From: [Clostridium] symbiosum
GTDB lineage: Bacteria > Bacillota > Clostridia > Lachnospirales > Lachnospiraceae
Length of the DNA: 64,000 bases
NCBI GenBank assembly: GCA_036419695.1
Contig: CP143946.1
Coordinates: 1,262,001-1,326,000 of the forward strand
Direction of reading: 5' to 3'
Part shown: positions 8,501 to 16,883 of the stretch, one piece after another
How positions within the stretch are numbered: the first letter of the stretch is position 1
Layout: every line of letters begins with the position of its first letter
Notes under the pieces: generated by a model
Seen by the model: the letters and a program-made list of their open reading frames with translations, nothing else
What the model was told of the DNA's origin: nothing
The model's database searches: none
Position numbers and translations under genes: made by a program

Positions 8501-8867
8501 GAATTCGAGAAAATGTAGTGGTAGCGACAATACCTCCCCCCTTTGAAGGAATAAGAATAATTCAGCGGCCGCAGGCCGGGATACGGGATGGCGAAAAACC
8601 TTCGCGTCTTCAGTCCCGGTCATAACCTTCCTGTGGGGAATCCGGGAGAAAAAGATTCCGCAGGGAACCTGGGAGTTCATCGGCACTTACCGAAGTCTTT
8701 TCGAGGTTAGTACCGTTATGTACTCCAAAGAGCGGGGGCGTTTCCCGGAGGAACTTTTTCTGCCCGGATTCCCCACCCGCGACAACCTGCAACCCGGGAC
8801 TGAAGACTCACACCCTCCCCTCACCATCCCGCCCCCCGACCGTCCCGGCGGCGTTCTCATTTCTCAC
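8501..8867 (-). repeat. Palindromic repeat family copy B (reverse)
   Basis: This reverse-orientation copy is about 367 bp. GTCTTCAGTCCCGG (8606-8619) pairs with CCGGGACTGAAGAC (8794-8807), and outer arms GGGATGG (8585-8591) / CCATCCC (8824-8830) also pair. Read on the minus strand it is closely similar to copy C along its whole length, including the tail with GAGGTATTGTCGC and CCACTA. It ends about 15 bp past the stop of the MATE gene on the same strand. About 155 bp of AT-rich unique sequence (8347-8500) separates it from copy A; nothing else is recognised there. Confidence 0.85.
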
Positions 8868-8881
8868 TACAAATACATCCC

Positions 8882-10249
8882 TTATCGGGAAAGTGTCTTA
8901 ATCTTTTTCACATAAATTCTCCTGAACAGAATCGTAGTCAGTGTGACGGAGATAAGTTCCGCCAGCGGGAAGGAGTACCACACAGCGTGGAGGCCCGCCA
9001 CTTTGGCAAATATGTAAGCCAGAGGCAGGATACAGAAAAGCTGTCTGGCTACCGATACGACGAGGCTGTAGATTCCGTTGCCCAGCGCCTGGAAAACGGA
9101 GCCGAGAATGATGCAGTAGCCTGCAAACAGGAAGCTGGTGCTGATGATGCGCAGCGCCGGTGCGCCGACTTCCAGCATGTGATCGGAGGCGTTGAAAAGC
9201 ATCAGCAGCCATTCCGGGAACAACTGGAAAATGATAAGGCCGATCAGCATAATTCCGATGGCGATGAAAGTGCTCAGTTTAATGGTATCCATAATTCTCT
9301 TCCTGTTTCCGGCTCCGTAGTTGTAGGCAACAATCGGAATCACACCGTTATTTAATCCGAAAATAGGCATAAAGATGAAACTCTGGAGCTTGAAGTAAAT
9401 ACCCAGGACGGAAACGGCCGTCTCGGAAAACATGATAAGAATTTTATTCATTCCAAAGGTCATGATGGAAACGATAGACTGCATAACAATGGAAGGAACA
9501 CCTACCTCGTAAATCTTGGCGATGATGCGGCCATCGGGTCTGAATCCTTTTATCGAGAGCTGAACGTCATGATTTTTCTTTTTATTAAAAAGAATGGCAA
9601 GTATCATTGCGATAATCTGGCCCGTGACCGTGGCGATGGCGGCTCCCTGTATTCCGAGGCGCGGGAAACCGAGCAGACCGAAAATCATAATCGGGTCCAG
9701 GATAATGTTGATGATGGCTCCGGTGCCCTGTGTCACCATGCTGTAGATGGTCCGGCCGGTGGACTGCATGATTCTCTCAAATGTCATCTCCATGAAAATA
9801 CCGAAGGAGAAAATCAGGCAGATGGTGAGATACTGCGTACCGTATTTAATGATTTCCGCGTTCTCCGTCTGGCTTGCAAAAAACAGATGTGAACCGAAGA
9901 TTCCAATCAGTGCGAAAACAAGGTAGCTGACAAAGGCCAGAAATACGCCGTTGGCGGCAGAAAGGTTGGCTTCCTTCTGGCGCTTTTCACCGAGGGAGCG
10001 TGAGAGCAGGGCATTGATGCCGACACATGTTCCAGAAGACACCGCGATCATAAGGCTCTGGATTGGAAAGGCGAGCGAAACCGCCGTCAGGGCATTTTCG
10101 CTGATCTGGGCGACGAAGACACTGTCTACGACATTGTAAAGAGCCTGTACCAGCATGGATGCAATCATGGGAAGCGACATGGAAACCAGCAGTTTATTGA
10201 CGGGCATGGTACCCATTTTATTTTCATTTGACATAGCTGTAGCTGACAT
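8882..10249 (-). CDS. MATE family efflux transporter
   Basis: This 455-residue MATE exporter (NorM/DinF-like superfamily) shows about 12 hydrophobic segments in two related halves. Typical marks are PMIASMLVQALYNVVDSVFVAQ near residues 23-44 and the second-half NYGAGNRKRI motif near residue 300. It would export cationic drugs or metabolites by Na+ or H+ antiport. The ATG at 10249 is chosen because AGGAGG lies just upstream and because the longer reading to 10297 would start inside the -10 box. It is monocistronic and has its own promoter with a MarR/SlyA-like operator just downstream of the -10. Confidence 0.92.
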   Translation of the reverse strand: MSATAMSNENKMGTMPVNKLLVSMSLPMIASMLVQALYNVVDSVFVAQISENALTAVSLAFPIQSLMIAVSSGTCVGINALLSRSLGEKRQKEANLSAANGVFLAFVSYLVFALIGIFGSHLFFASQTENAEIIKYGTQYLTICLIFSFGIFMEMTFERIMQSTGRTIYSMVTQGTGAIINIILDPIMIFGLLGFPRLGIQGAAIATVTGQIIAMILAILFNKKKNHDVQLSIKGFRPDGRIIAKIYEVGVPSIVMQSIVSIMTFGMNKILIMFSETAVSVLGIYFKLQSFIFMPIFGLNNGVIPIVAYNYGAGNRKRIMDTIKLSTFIAIGIMLIGLIIFQLFPEWLLMLFNASDHMLEVGAPALRIISTSFLFAGYCIILGSVFQALGNGIYSLVVSVARQLFCILPLAYIFAKVAGLHAVWYSFPLAELISVTLTTILFRRIYVKKIKTLSR

Positions 10250-10266
10250 TTTTATCCTCCTGTTAA

Positions 10267-10278
10267 TTAGCGTGCTAA
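10267..10278. promoter_or_regulatory. MarR/SlyA-like operator in the MATE leader
   Basis: Perfect inverted repeat TTAGC-GT-GCTAA lies about 10 bp downstream of the expected transcription start of the MATE gene. It differs from the SlyA-type consensus TTAGCAAGCTAA only in its centre. This supports repression by a MarR-family protein; no marR gene is in the window. Confidence 0.5.
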
Positions 10279-10295
10279 CAATTACAGCATCCAGC

Positions 10296-10325
10296 ATTAT
10301 AGCATTCAGCAGGGAAAAAAGTCAA
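10296..10325 (-). promoter_or_regulatory. Sigma-A promoter of the MATE gene
   Basis: On the minus strand TTGACT (10325-10320) and TATAAT (10301-10296) are 18 bp apart, about 47 bp upstream of the MATE ATG. Confidence 0.8.
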
Positions 10326-10375
10326 TGTTATTATTATTTCACCAAAAAACGTCACATATTTATACAAAAATCCGC

Positions 10376-10405
10376 TTGTCAGGCGTTCTGCATTTATGCT
10401 ATCAT
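10376..10405 (+). promoter_or_regulatory. Probable promoter of the class Ic aminotransferase
   Basis: TTGTCA (10376-10381) and TATCAT (10400-10405) with an 18-bp spacer lie about 100 bp upstream of the aminotransferase start, back to back with the MATE promoter. Confidence 0.5.
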
Positions 10406-10503
10406 TATCTTACTGCTTTTCGGTGATTGTTTGGAAATAAATACAGGCTTGTGCCTGAGGGCCGGAAAACCAGATATTGGAATGATTAAGGAGGAATTTG
10501 AGG

Positions 10504-11793
10504 ATGAAGCCATACAGCGAATTGACGAGAGAAGAGTTGTTGGAGCTTAAGAAAGACCTGTCTGCCCAGTACCATGCATTTCAGGGGAAGGATTTAAAAC
10601 TTGACATGTCGCGCGGAAAACCCAGCGTGGAACAGCTCGATTTATCCATGGGAATGATGGATGTGCTGAGCAGTGACTGTGACCTGACATGTGAAGACGG
10701 CACAGACTGCCGTAATTACGGTGTACTCGACGGTATTAAAGAAGCGAAAGAGCTGCTTGGCGACATGATCGAAGTTCCGGCTGATAATATTATTATTTAC
10801 GGAAACTCCAGCCTGAATGTTATGTATGACACGATATCGCGTTCCATGACTCACGGCGTAATGGGGAACACCCCGTGGTGCAAGCTTGATAAAGTGAAAT
10901 TCTTATGTCCCGTACCTGGTTATGACAGACATTTTGCCATTACCGAATATTTTGGCATTGAGATGATTAATGTACCGATGACGGAAGACGGACCTGATAT
11001 GGATATGGTTGAGAACCTCGTCTCCACCGATGACAGCATCAAAGGCATCTGGTGCGTTCCGAAGTATTCTAACCCAACCGGCAACTCCTACTCGGATCAG
11101 ACGGTACGCCGTTTTGCAAGACTGAAACCGGCGGCAGCCGATTTCAGGATTTATTGGGATAACGCATACAGTCTGCATCATTTATATGATGATGATCAGG
11201 ATAACCTGATTGAAATTCTGGCTGAGTGCAAGAGAGCGGGAAATCCGGATCTGGCTTACAAGTTTTCCTCCACATCCAAAATCAGCTTCCCGGGTTCCGG
11301 TATTGCGGCAATCGCAACATCCCACAACAACCTGGAAGATATCAAGAAACAGTTGAGAATGCAGACAATCGGCCATGACAAAGTGAACCAGCTCCGCCAT
11401 GTCCGCTATTTCAAGAATATCCATGGCATGGTAGAGCATATGCGCAAGCATGCCGAGATTTTAAGACCGAAGTTTGAGGCAGTGGAGAATATTCTTGCCC
11501 GTGAACTTGATGGACTTGGAATCGGTACCTGGACTACTCCGAAGGGGGGATATTTCATTTCCTTCGATTCTCTGGACGGCTGTGCCAAAGATATCGTGGC
11601 AAAATGTAAGAAAGCAGGCGTTGTGATGACGGGGGCGGGCGCTACTTATCCTTACGGCAAGGATCCTCATGACAGCAATATCCGTATTGCTCCATCCTAT
11701 CCGCCGCTTCAGGATCTTATCACCGCTACGGAACTGTTTGCTCTCTGTGTAAAGGTTGTCAGCGTTAACAAATATCTCAATGGGATGAAATAA
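10504..11793 (+). CDS. Aspartate aminotransferase, class Ic type
   Basis: This 429-residue PLP enzyme resembles the aminotransferases that PF12897 describes (class Ic aspartate aminotransferases, the AspC type of Corynebacterium). Marks are LDMSRGKPSVEQLDLS at the N-terminus, NYGVLDGIKEAKELLG, YGNSSLNVMYD, WCVPKYSNPTGNSYSD, YWDNAYSLHHL and the Lys region STSKISFPGSGIA. The expected reaction is aspartate plus 2-oxoglutarate to oxaloacetate plus glutamate. ATG 10504 has AAGGAGG (10488-10494) 9 nt upstream; a TTG at 10498 is too close to it. A strong terminator follows, so the gene is monocistronic. Confidence 0.88.
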   Translation: MKPYSELTREELLELKKDLSAQYHAFQGKDLKLDMSRGKPSVEQLDLSMGMMDVLSSDCDLTCEDGTDCRNYGVLDGIKEAKELLGDMIEVPADNIIIYGNSSLNVMYDTISRSMTHGVMGNTPWCKLDKVKFLCPVPGYDRHFAITEYFGIEMINVPMTEDGPDMDMVENLVSTDDSIKGIWCVPKYSNPTGNSYSDQTVRRFARLKPAAADFRIYWDNAYSLHHLYDDDQDNLIEILAECKRAGNPDLAYKFSSTSKISFPGSGIAAIATSHNNLEDIKKQLRMQTIGHDKVNQLRHVRYFKNIHGMVEHMRKHAEILRPKFEAVENILARELDGLGIGTWTTPKGGYFISFDSLDGCAKDIVAKCKKAGVVMTGAGATYPYGKDPHDSNIRIAPSYPPLQDLITATELFALCVKVVSVNKYLNGMK

Positions 11794-11822
11794 GCTGCTT
11801 CTGAGCAATATGTGATATGATG

Positions 11823-11867
11823 AGATTGTATGGGCCTTGCCATGCCGGCGGCCCATACAATCTTTTT
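11823..11867 (+). terminator. Intrinsic terminator after the aspartate aminotransferase
   Basis: AGATTGTATGGGCC (11823-11836) pairs perfectly with GGCCCATACAATCT (11850-11863) and is followed by TTTTT. Confidence 0.9.
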
Positions 11868-11878
11868 CGTTGAGTGGC

Positions 11879-11990
11879 AATGAAAAGTTCGCGATGCGTG
11901 CTTTTCATTACAATCAATGGCGTTCTTTGCCATTTCTGTGCATCGTGAAGCGTGTTATTGTTCACAGCGTAATGCGGTGTGAACAGTAAC
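11879..11990. repeat. Multi-hairpin palindromic repeat cluster
   Basis: Three consecutive hairpins fill this stretch: AATGAAAAG / CTTTTCATT (11879-11909), AATGGC / GCCATT (11916-11934) and GTTATTGTTCACA / TGTGAACAGTAAC (11954-11990). The first loop (TTCGCGATGC) can also pair with GCATCGTGAA between hairpins 2 and 3, so alternative folds compete. The third hairpin recurs at 18500-18536 with 32 of 37 identical bases. Function unknown; REP-like DNA or a structured RNA are both possible. Confidence 0.6.
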
Positions 11991-12028
11991 ATAAATCTTA
12001 CAAATTTCGTCAGGAAATGGTGTAAACC

Positions 12029-12057
12029 TTTACAAGAGAGACGGGCTAATATAGAAT
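12029..12057 (+). promoter_or_regulatory. Probable promoter of the gtrA-yfhO pair
   Basis: TTTACA (12029-12034) and TAGAAT (12052-12057) are 17 bp apart, about 105 bp before the GtrA-family start. Confidence 0.55.
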
Positions 12058-12162
12058 AAAGATAATTGTCCGGAATGCGGCGTCCATCTGTGAACCGCCT
12101 CGCAGAAAGACAAAGCGGTTGCGATAACCGGTATAAATAAGGGAAATTATGAGGAATCGGAT

Positions 12163-12597
12163 ATGTTAAATGAAAAAATGGGAAAACTGTGGGCAAGGTT
12201 CGTGAACCGTGAGACGGTCTCCTACTTTATTTTCGGCGTCCTTACGACGGCGGTGGACTGGCTTGTTTATCCGCTGATGAGATGGTTCGGCCATTCGGTT
12301 GCACTGTCTTCCATCGCATCCTGGGCGGCGGCAGTCATTTTTGCGTTTGTGACAAACAAGCTTTTTGTATTTCAAAGTTATACGTTCCGGCCGAAGGAGC
12401 TGGGCAAGGAATTTGTTTCCTTTGTCTCCTGCCGTGCGCTGACCGGAGCATTTACCGTGGCTGCCATGGTGGTAATCGTGGATGTGATGGGATGGAATGA
12501 ATGGATTGGAAAAGTCGCAGTGTCGGCGTTATCGCTGGTACTGAATTATATATTCAGCAAGTTATTTATATTTAAAAAGACAGCGGAGAATAACTGA
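12163..12597 (+). CDS. GtrA-like family membrane protein
   Basis: This 144-residue protein has four hydrophobic helices and GtrA/GtcA-family features: FGVLTTAVDWLVYP in the first helix, ASWAAAVIFAFVTNKLFVFQS in the second and a conserved NYIFSKLFIFK end. GtrA-like proteins are thought to flip undecaprenyl-phosphate-linked sugars across the membrane for glycosylation of wall polymers. It is followed after 16 nt by a YfhO-family gene. In Bacillus and Listeria, GtcA and YfhO act in the same pathway of lipoteichoic acid glycosylation, which makes a joint role here likely. Confidence 0.85.
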   Translation: MLNEKMGKLWARFVNRETVSYFIFGVLTTAVDWLVYPLMRWFGHSVALSSIASWAAAVIFAFVTNKLFVFQSYTFRPKELGKEFVSFVSCRALTGAFTVAAMVVIVDVMGWNEWIGKVAVSALSLVLNYIFSKLFIFKKTAENN

Positions 12598-12613
12598 CGT
12601 TTTGGAGGAACCT

Positions 12614-15600
12614 ATGGACAGGGATGAAATATCCGGAATTTCCAAAGAATTTGAAGAAGTGTTGGAGCAGGTGTCGGCGGGAAGGCAGACGGCGCGGGAG
12701 AAGACGGAACAGCCCGGTATGAGCGGGGCTGCGACCGGACTGAGCGGGGCTGCGGTCGGACTCAGCGCTGTAAAGAGTGCGGAAACGCTTCAGACGGAAG
12801 AACAGCAATACGCTGCAAGGCAGGATATGAGGGAAGAGAAGATAAGGGAAGAGAATATGAACGGACAGAATAGGAGAGGGCGGGAACAGCAGGAACCGTC
12901 TCTGCAGAGTTCTGCGAAAAAACAGGAAACTGGACGTCCCGGCACGGGCAGGGTAAAGGCCTGGAAACAGCCGCGTGAAACGTCGGAGGAGGAACTTCTC
13001 TATATGGAAGAAACACCGGAACAGAAAAGCCTGCCGGAGTATCAGCAGACGTTTAAAATAGAAGAAGAACGCAGAATGCAGGAAGAACCGGGAATGCAGG
13101 AAGCGGCAGCCACCCGGGAAGAGATGGGTACACAGGAAGAAGGTTCGGATGAAGAGCCTTCTACGGAGAGTTACCTGTTTGAGGAGGATGAACAGGAGAG
13201 TTACCCGGATGAGGAGCATGAGGATCAGGAAGGTTCCGATGAATATTCCGATGACATGGAGGAAGAGCAAGAGGAAGAAGAGGAATTCCGTCCAGCCGTT
13301 TCCGGCGGGATTCTGCATCCTTCGGACGGACTGATTGCGGCATTTTTTATTCCGGTCATTGTCCTGGTTGTCATCTTTGCCCAGAGAGGGATATTCCCGT
13401 TTGGGCAGGAGAGTTTCCTTCGGACGGATATGTATCATCAGTATGCCCCGTTTTTTTCGGAGTTCCATCATAAACTGAGAAGCGGCGGCAGCCTGCTGTA
13501 CAGCTGGGATATCGGCATGGGCGTCAATTTTGCGGCCCTCTATGCCTACTATTTGGCAAGCCCTCTCAACTGGCTTGTGATTCTTTGTCCGAAAGAATAT
13601 ATTATAGAATTTATGACGTACATGATTGTGTTTAAGACCGGTTTATGCGGACTCAGTTTTTCCTATTACCTGAAAAAACACAATCGGACCTCGGATTTCG
13701 GCGTGGGATTTTTCGGGATTTTCTATGCGCTTTCGGGATATATGGCGGCCTATAGCTGGAATATTATGTGGCTGGACTGCATCCTTCTGTTTCCGCTGAT
13801 TATGCTGGGGCTGGAACGGCTGGTAAAGGAGAAAAAGGGGATGCTTTACTGCGTGACCCTGGGTCTTTCCATTTTGTCCAACTACTATATCTCCATTATG
13901 ATCTGCCTGTTTATGGTGATCTACTTTATCTGTCTTTTGATTCTGGAGGGAAAGAGACGTGCAAAAGATTTCTTTATCAGTCTCGTCCAGTTCGGCGGTT
14001 ATTCACTGATTGCCGGAGCGCTTGCGGCGTTCGTGCTGCTGCCCGAGATTGCGGCCCTTCAGACCACGGCCTCCGGGGATTTTAATTTCCCGAAAACGTA
14101 CGAGATGTATTTCTCCATCATGGATATGCTGGCGCGCCATATCGGGAATGTGCAGACGGAGATCGGGCTGGATCACTGGCCTAATATCTACTGCGGCGTC
14201 GCCGTCTTTCTGTTCTTCCTTTTATACCTGGCGTGCAGAAAGATTCCGGTGAAGGAAAAGGCGGTCTACTGTGGGCTTCTGCTCCTGTTTTTTGCCAGCT
14301 TTTCCATCAATGTGCTGAATTTTATCTGGCATGGCTTCCACTATCCCAACAGCCTGCCGTGCCGTCAGTCCTTTATTTACATTTTCCTGATACTGTCCAT
14401 GTGTTACCGTGCTTATATGTATCTGGGCGAGACGCCGAAGAAACATGTTGCCATTGCCTTCTGGGGCTCGGTCTGCTATGTGCTGCTGGCACAGAAGTTT
14501 ATAAAAGACGAGGCCTACCATTTCATCGTATTTTATGTGGCAATCCTGTTTTTGGCGGTGTATGCGGGACTGATTTACTTTTATAAAAATCCCCGGCGTT
14601 CCCGGACCACGGCGGCGCTGCTTACGCTGGCCGTCGTGGCCGTGGAGTCGGCGGTCAATACAACGGTGACCAGCATTACGACAACGAGCCGTTCGGCTTA
14701 TAAGTCTGACAATGAAGGCGTCATCGAACTGACGGAAAATCTTAAGACGGGGAATGGATTTTACCGCGTGGACAAGGTGGACGGTAAGACGAAGAATGAC
14801 GGAGCGTGGATGAATTTTCCGTCCGTTTCGCTGTTTTCCTCCGTGGCCAGCGCCGATATGACCTCCTTCTTTAAGAACGTAGGATGCGAGGGTTCGACCA
14901 ATGCATACAGCATAGTCGGAAGTACCCCTCTGATCGACTCCCTGTTTTCGGTCCGATATGCGCTGTACAACAACAGACAGTTAAATCCCAGAATCCAGCT
15001 TAAGGATTTTTCAGGTGAGACTTTCCTCTATGAAAATCCGTATACACTGCCGCTGGGCTTTATGATGCCCGATATCATGGAGACGGGATGGAAACTGGAA
15101 CTTCCGAATCCGATCGACGTCCAGAACGACCTCTGTGACGCGCTGGATACGCCTCCTGTGTTTGAAACGGTGATGGGGGAGAATGACGGCGGCACGTTCA
15201 GTTTCACGCCTGAAAAAGACGGGGAATACTATATATATGTTATGAACCATCAGGTAAAGTCCGTAAAAATGGCAGCCAGGGAGGATATTAAGACCTTTGA
15301 CAGCCTCAACCGCGGATATCTGATTGAGGTTGGCTACTGTAAAGCAGGAGAAACCGTTACGCTTGAAAATAAGGATAATTCGGACGGCCTGAATGCGGAG
15401 GCATACCTGTTTAAGGAGGAGGGGCTCAAGGCAATCTACGGGCGCCTGAACGCGAATCCGTTCATTCTCGGGGTATGGGACGACGATTATCTGGAAGGAA
15501 ATATAGATGCCGGGGACGGCGGAACCATGTTCATGTCGATTCCATACGATAAAGGCTGGACGGCCCTGGTCGACGGCAATCCTGTGACAATAAAACAGAT

Positions 15601-15829
15601 CTACGGAACCTTTTCGGGACTTGAGCTTTCGGCCGGACGCCATACGGTGGTTCTGAAATACATGCCGGAAGGGCTGAAGCTGGGAGCGGTTATCAGCGCC
15701 TCGGCACTGCTGATCCTGATTCTCCTGGCGGTGTGCGGCTGGATGTTCAGAAAAAAACGAAAGAAACCGACGCCGTATGACAGACTGGATGAAGAATGGC
15801 ACGGAGAGTCGTTTCCGAACCGGAGATGA
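12614..15829 (+). CDS. YfhO family GT-C type membrane protein with long acidic N-terminal extension
   Basis: This 1071-residue protein matches the YfhO family from about residue 235 on: a first helix, then FLRTDMYHQYAPFFSEFHHKL with the Asp/Tyr/His loop typical of GT-C glycosyltransferases, about 12 further helices and a large extracytoplasmic domain before the last helix. The first 230 residues are hydrophilic, Glu/Gln-rich and low-complexity, with an internal SGAATGL/SGAAVGL repeat and an almost purely acidic stretch (about 170-225). That extension is unusual for the family. ATG 12614 has GGAGG 5 nt upstream. It probably transfers a lipid-linked sugar, supplied by the preceding GtrA-like flippase, to a wall polymer. 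Confidence 0.87.
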   Translation: MDRDEISGISKEFEEVLEQVSAGRQTAREKTEQPGMSGAATGLSGAAVGLSAVKSAETLQTEEQQYAARQDMREEKIREENMNGQNRRGREQQEPSLQSSAKKQETGRPGTGRVKAWKQPRETSEEELLYMEETPEQKSLPEYQQTFKIEEERRMQEEPGMQEAAATREEMGTQEEGSDEEPSTESYLFEEDEQESYPDEEHEDQEGSDEYSDDMEEEQEEEEEFRPAVSGGILHPSDGLIAAFFIPVIVLVVIFAQRGIFPFGQESFLRTDMYHQYAPFFSEFHHKLRSGGSLLYSWDIGMGVNFAALYAYYLASPLNWLVILCPKEYIIEFMTYMIVFKTGLCGLSFSYYLKKHNRTSDFGVGFFGIFYALSGYMAAYSWNIMWLDCILLFPLIMLGLERLVKEKKGMLYCVTLGLSILSNYYISIMICLFMVIYFICLLILEGKRRAKDFFISLVQFGGYSLIAGALAAFVLLPEIAALQTTASGDFNFPKTYEMYFSIMDMLARHIGNVQTEIGLDHWPNIYCGVAVFLFFLLYLACRKIPVKEKAVYCGLLLLFFASFSINVLNFIWHGFHYPNSLPCRQSFIYIFLILSMCYRAYMYLGETPKKHVAIAFWGSVCYVLLAQKFIKDEAYHFIVFYVAILFLAVYAGLIYFYKNPRRSRTTAALLTLAVVAVESAVNTTVTSITTTSRSAYKSDNEGVIELTENLKTGNGFYRVDKVDGKTKNDGAWMNFPSVSLFSSVASADMTSFFKNVGCEGSTNAYSIVGSTPLIDSLFSVRYALYNNRQLNPRIQLKDFSGETFLYENPYTLPLGFMMPDIMETGWKLELPNPIDVQNDLCDALDTPPVFETVMGENDGGTFSFTPEKDGEYYIYVMNHQVKSVKMAAREDIKTFDSLNRGYLIEVGYCKAGETVTLENKDNSDGLNAEAYLFKEEGLKAIYGRLNANPFILGVWDDDYLEGNIDAGDGGTMFMSIPYDKGWTALVDGNPVTIKQIYGTFSGLELSAGRHTVVLKYMPEGLKLGAVISASALLILILLAVCGWMFRKKRKKPTPYDRLDEEWHGESFPNRR

Positions 15830-15916
15830 ATAAGAAAACAGAAGAGATAATAAAAGAAAAAGAAGATAAGCATAGAAGAAAAGATAGAAGAGCATATAAA
15901 GAAGAGAGGCAGACAG

Positions 15917-16441
15917 ATGAAAAAGTTAGAAGAATATGTAAGAAGCATTCCGGACTTTCCGGAACCGGGAATTATTTTCAGGGATATTACAACAATTCTC
16001 CAGGATCCAGACGGACTCCACATGTCGGTAGACAGGATTCTTAAAGATTTGGAGGGCGTTGACTTTGACGTGGTCGTGGGACCTGAGTCCAGAGGATTTA
16101 TTTTCGGGGTTCCGGTTGCCTATGCGCTTCATAAGGGCTTTGTACCCGTAAGAAAGAAGGGAAAACTGCCATGCAAGACAGTTTCCATGGAATACGATCT
16201 GGAATACGGCAGCGCCGTAATTGAAATGCATGAGGATTCCATAAAACCGGGGCAGAAGGTAGTTATCGTAGACGACCTGATAGCCACCGGAGGAACGACG
16301 GAAGCAATTATCAAACTGATCGAAAAACTGGGCGGCGAAGTTGTGAAAATCTGTTTTGTAATGGAGCTGGCAGGTTTACACGGCAGAGACCGACTGGAAG
16401 ATTATCAGGTGGATGCGCTGATTACGTATGAAGGAAAATAA
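15917..16441 (+). CDS. apt: Adenine phosphoribosyltransferase
   Basis: This 174-residue enzyme salvages adenine: adenine plus PRPP gives AMP plus pyrophosphate. It has the full Apt layout: PDFPEPGIIFRDIT (about 12-25), GPESRGFIFG, VRKKGKLPCKT, and the PRPP-binding VVIVDDLIATGGT motif (about 115-127). Length is typical of bacterial Apt. Palindromic repeat copy C begins within about 10 bp of its stop codon. Confidence 0.96.
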   Translation: MKKLEEYVRSIPDFPEPGIIFRDITTILQDPDGLHMSVDRILKDLEGVDFDVVVGPESRGFIFGVPVAYALHKGFVPVRKKGKLPCKTVSMEYDLEYGSAVIEMHEDSIKPGQKVVIVDDLIATGGTTEAIIKLIEKLGGEVVKICFVMELAGLHGRDRLEDYQVDALITYEGK

Positions 16442-16449
16442 GGATTTAA

Positions 16450-16819
16450 TTGAGGAATGAGAACGCCGCCGGGACGGTCGGGGTTCGGGATGGTGAGAGG
16501 GAGGTTGTGAGTCTTCAGTCCCGGCTTGCAGGTTGTCGCGGGTGGGGAATCCGGGCAGAAAAAGTTCCTTCGGGAAACGCTTGCGCTCTTCGGAGTACAT
16601 AACGGACACTAACCTCGTGAAAAACCTCGGTAAGTGCCGATGGACTCCAGGTTCCCTGCGGAATCTTTTTCTCCCTTCTTCCCCACAGGAAGGTTATGGC
16701 CCGGGACTGAAGACGCCGAGGTTTTCTCCATCCCGAATCCGGGCCTGCGGCCGCTGATCTGTTCTTATTCCTTCAAAGGGGGAGGAGGATCGTCGCAACC
16801 ACTATGTTCCTCCGAATGC
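16450..16819 (+). repeat. Palindromic repeat family copy C (forward)
   Basis: This copy is about 370 bp. Outer stem GGGTTCGGGATGG (16481-16493) / CCATCCCGAATCC (16728-16740), one wobble pair. Second stem GTCTTCAGTCCCGG (16511-16524) / CCGGGACTGAAGAC (16701-16714). Inner arms GTGGGGAA / TTCCCCAC, GGGCAGAAAAAG / CTTTTTCTCCC and CACTAACC / GGTAAGTG continue the palindrome to a centre near 16620. The tail after the palindrome contains GCGGCCGCTGA, CCTTCAAAGGGGGAGG and CGTCGCAACCACTA. It is the closest relative of copy B. Confidence 0.88.
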
Positions 16820-16883
16820 TTTAAAATATCTGCTATCCGGTCTCTGACTGGTTTGGTGAGATACCGTCAGACCGTAAAAGTAT

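Noticed and set aside
12572..13471. Minus-strand frame opposite the acidic N-terminus of the YfhO-type gene
   Set aside because: Phe/Leu/Arg-rich sequence produced by reading Glu/Gln codons backwards.
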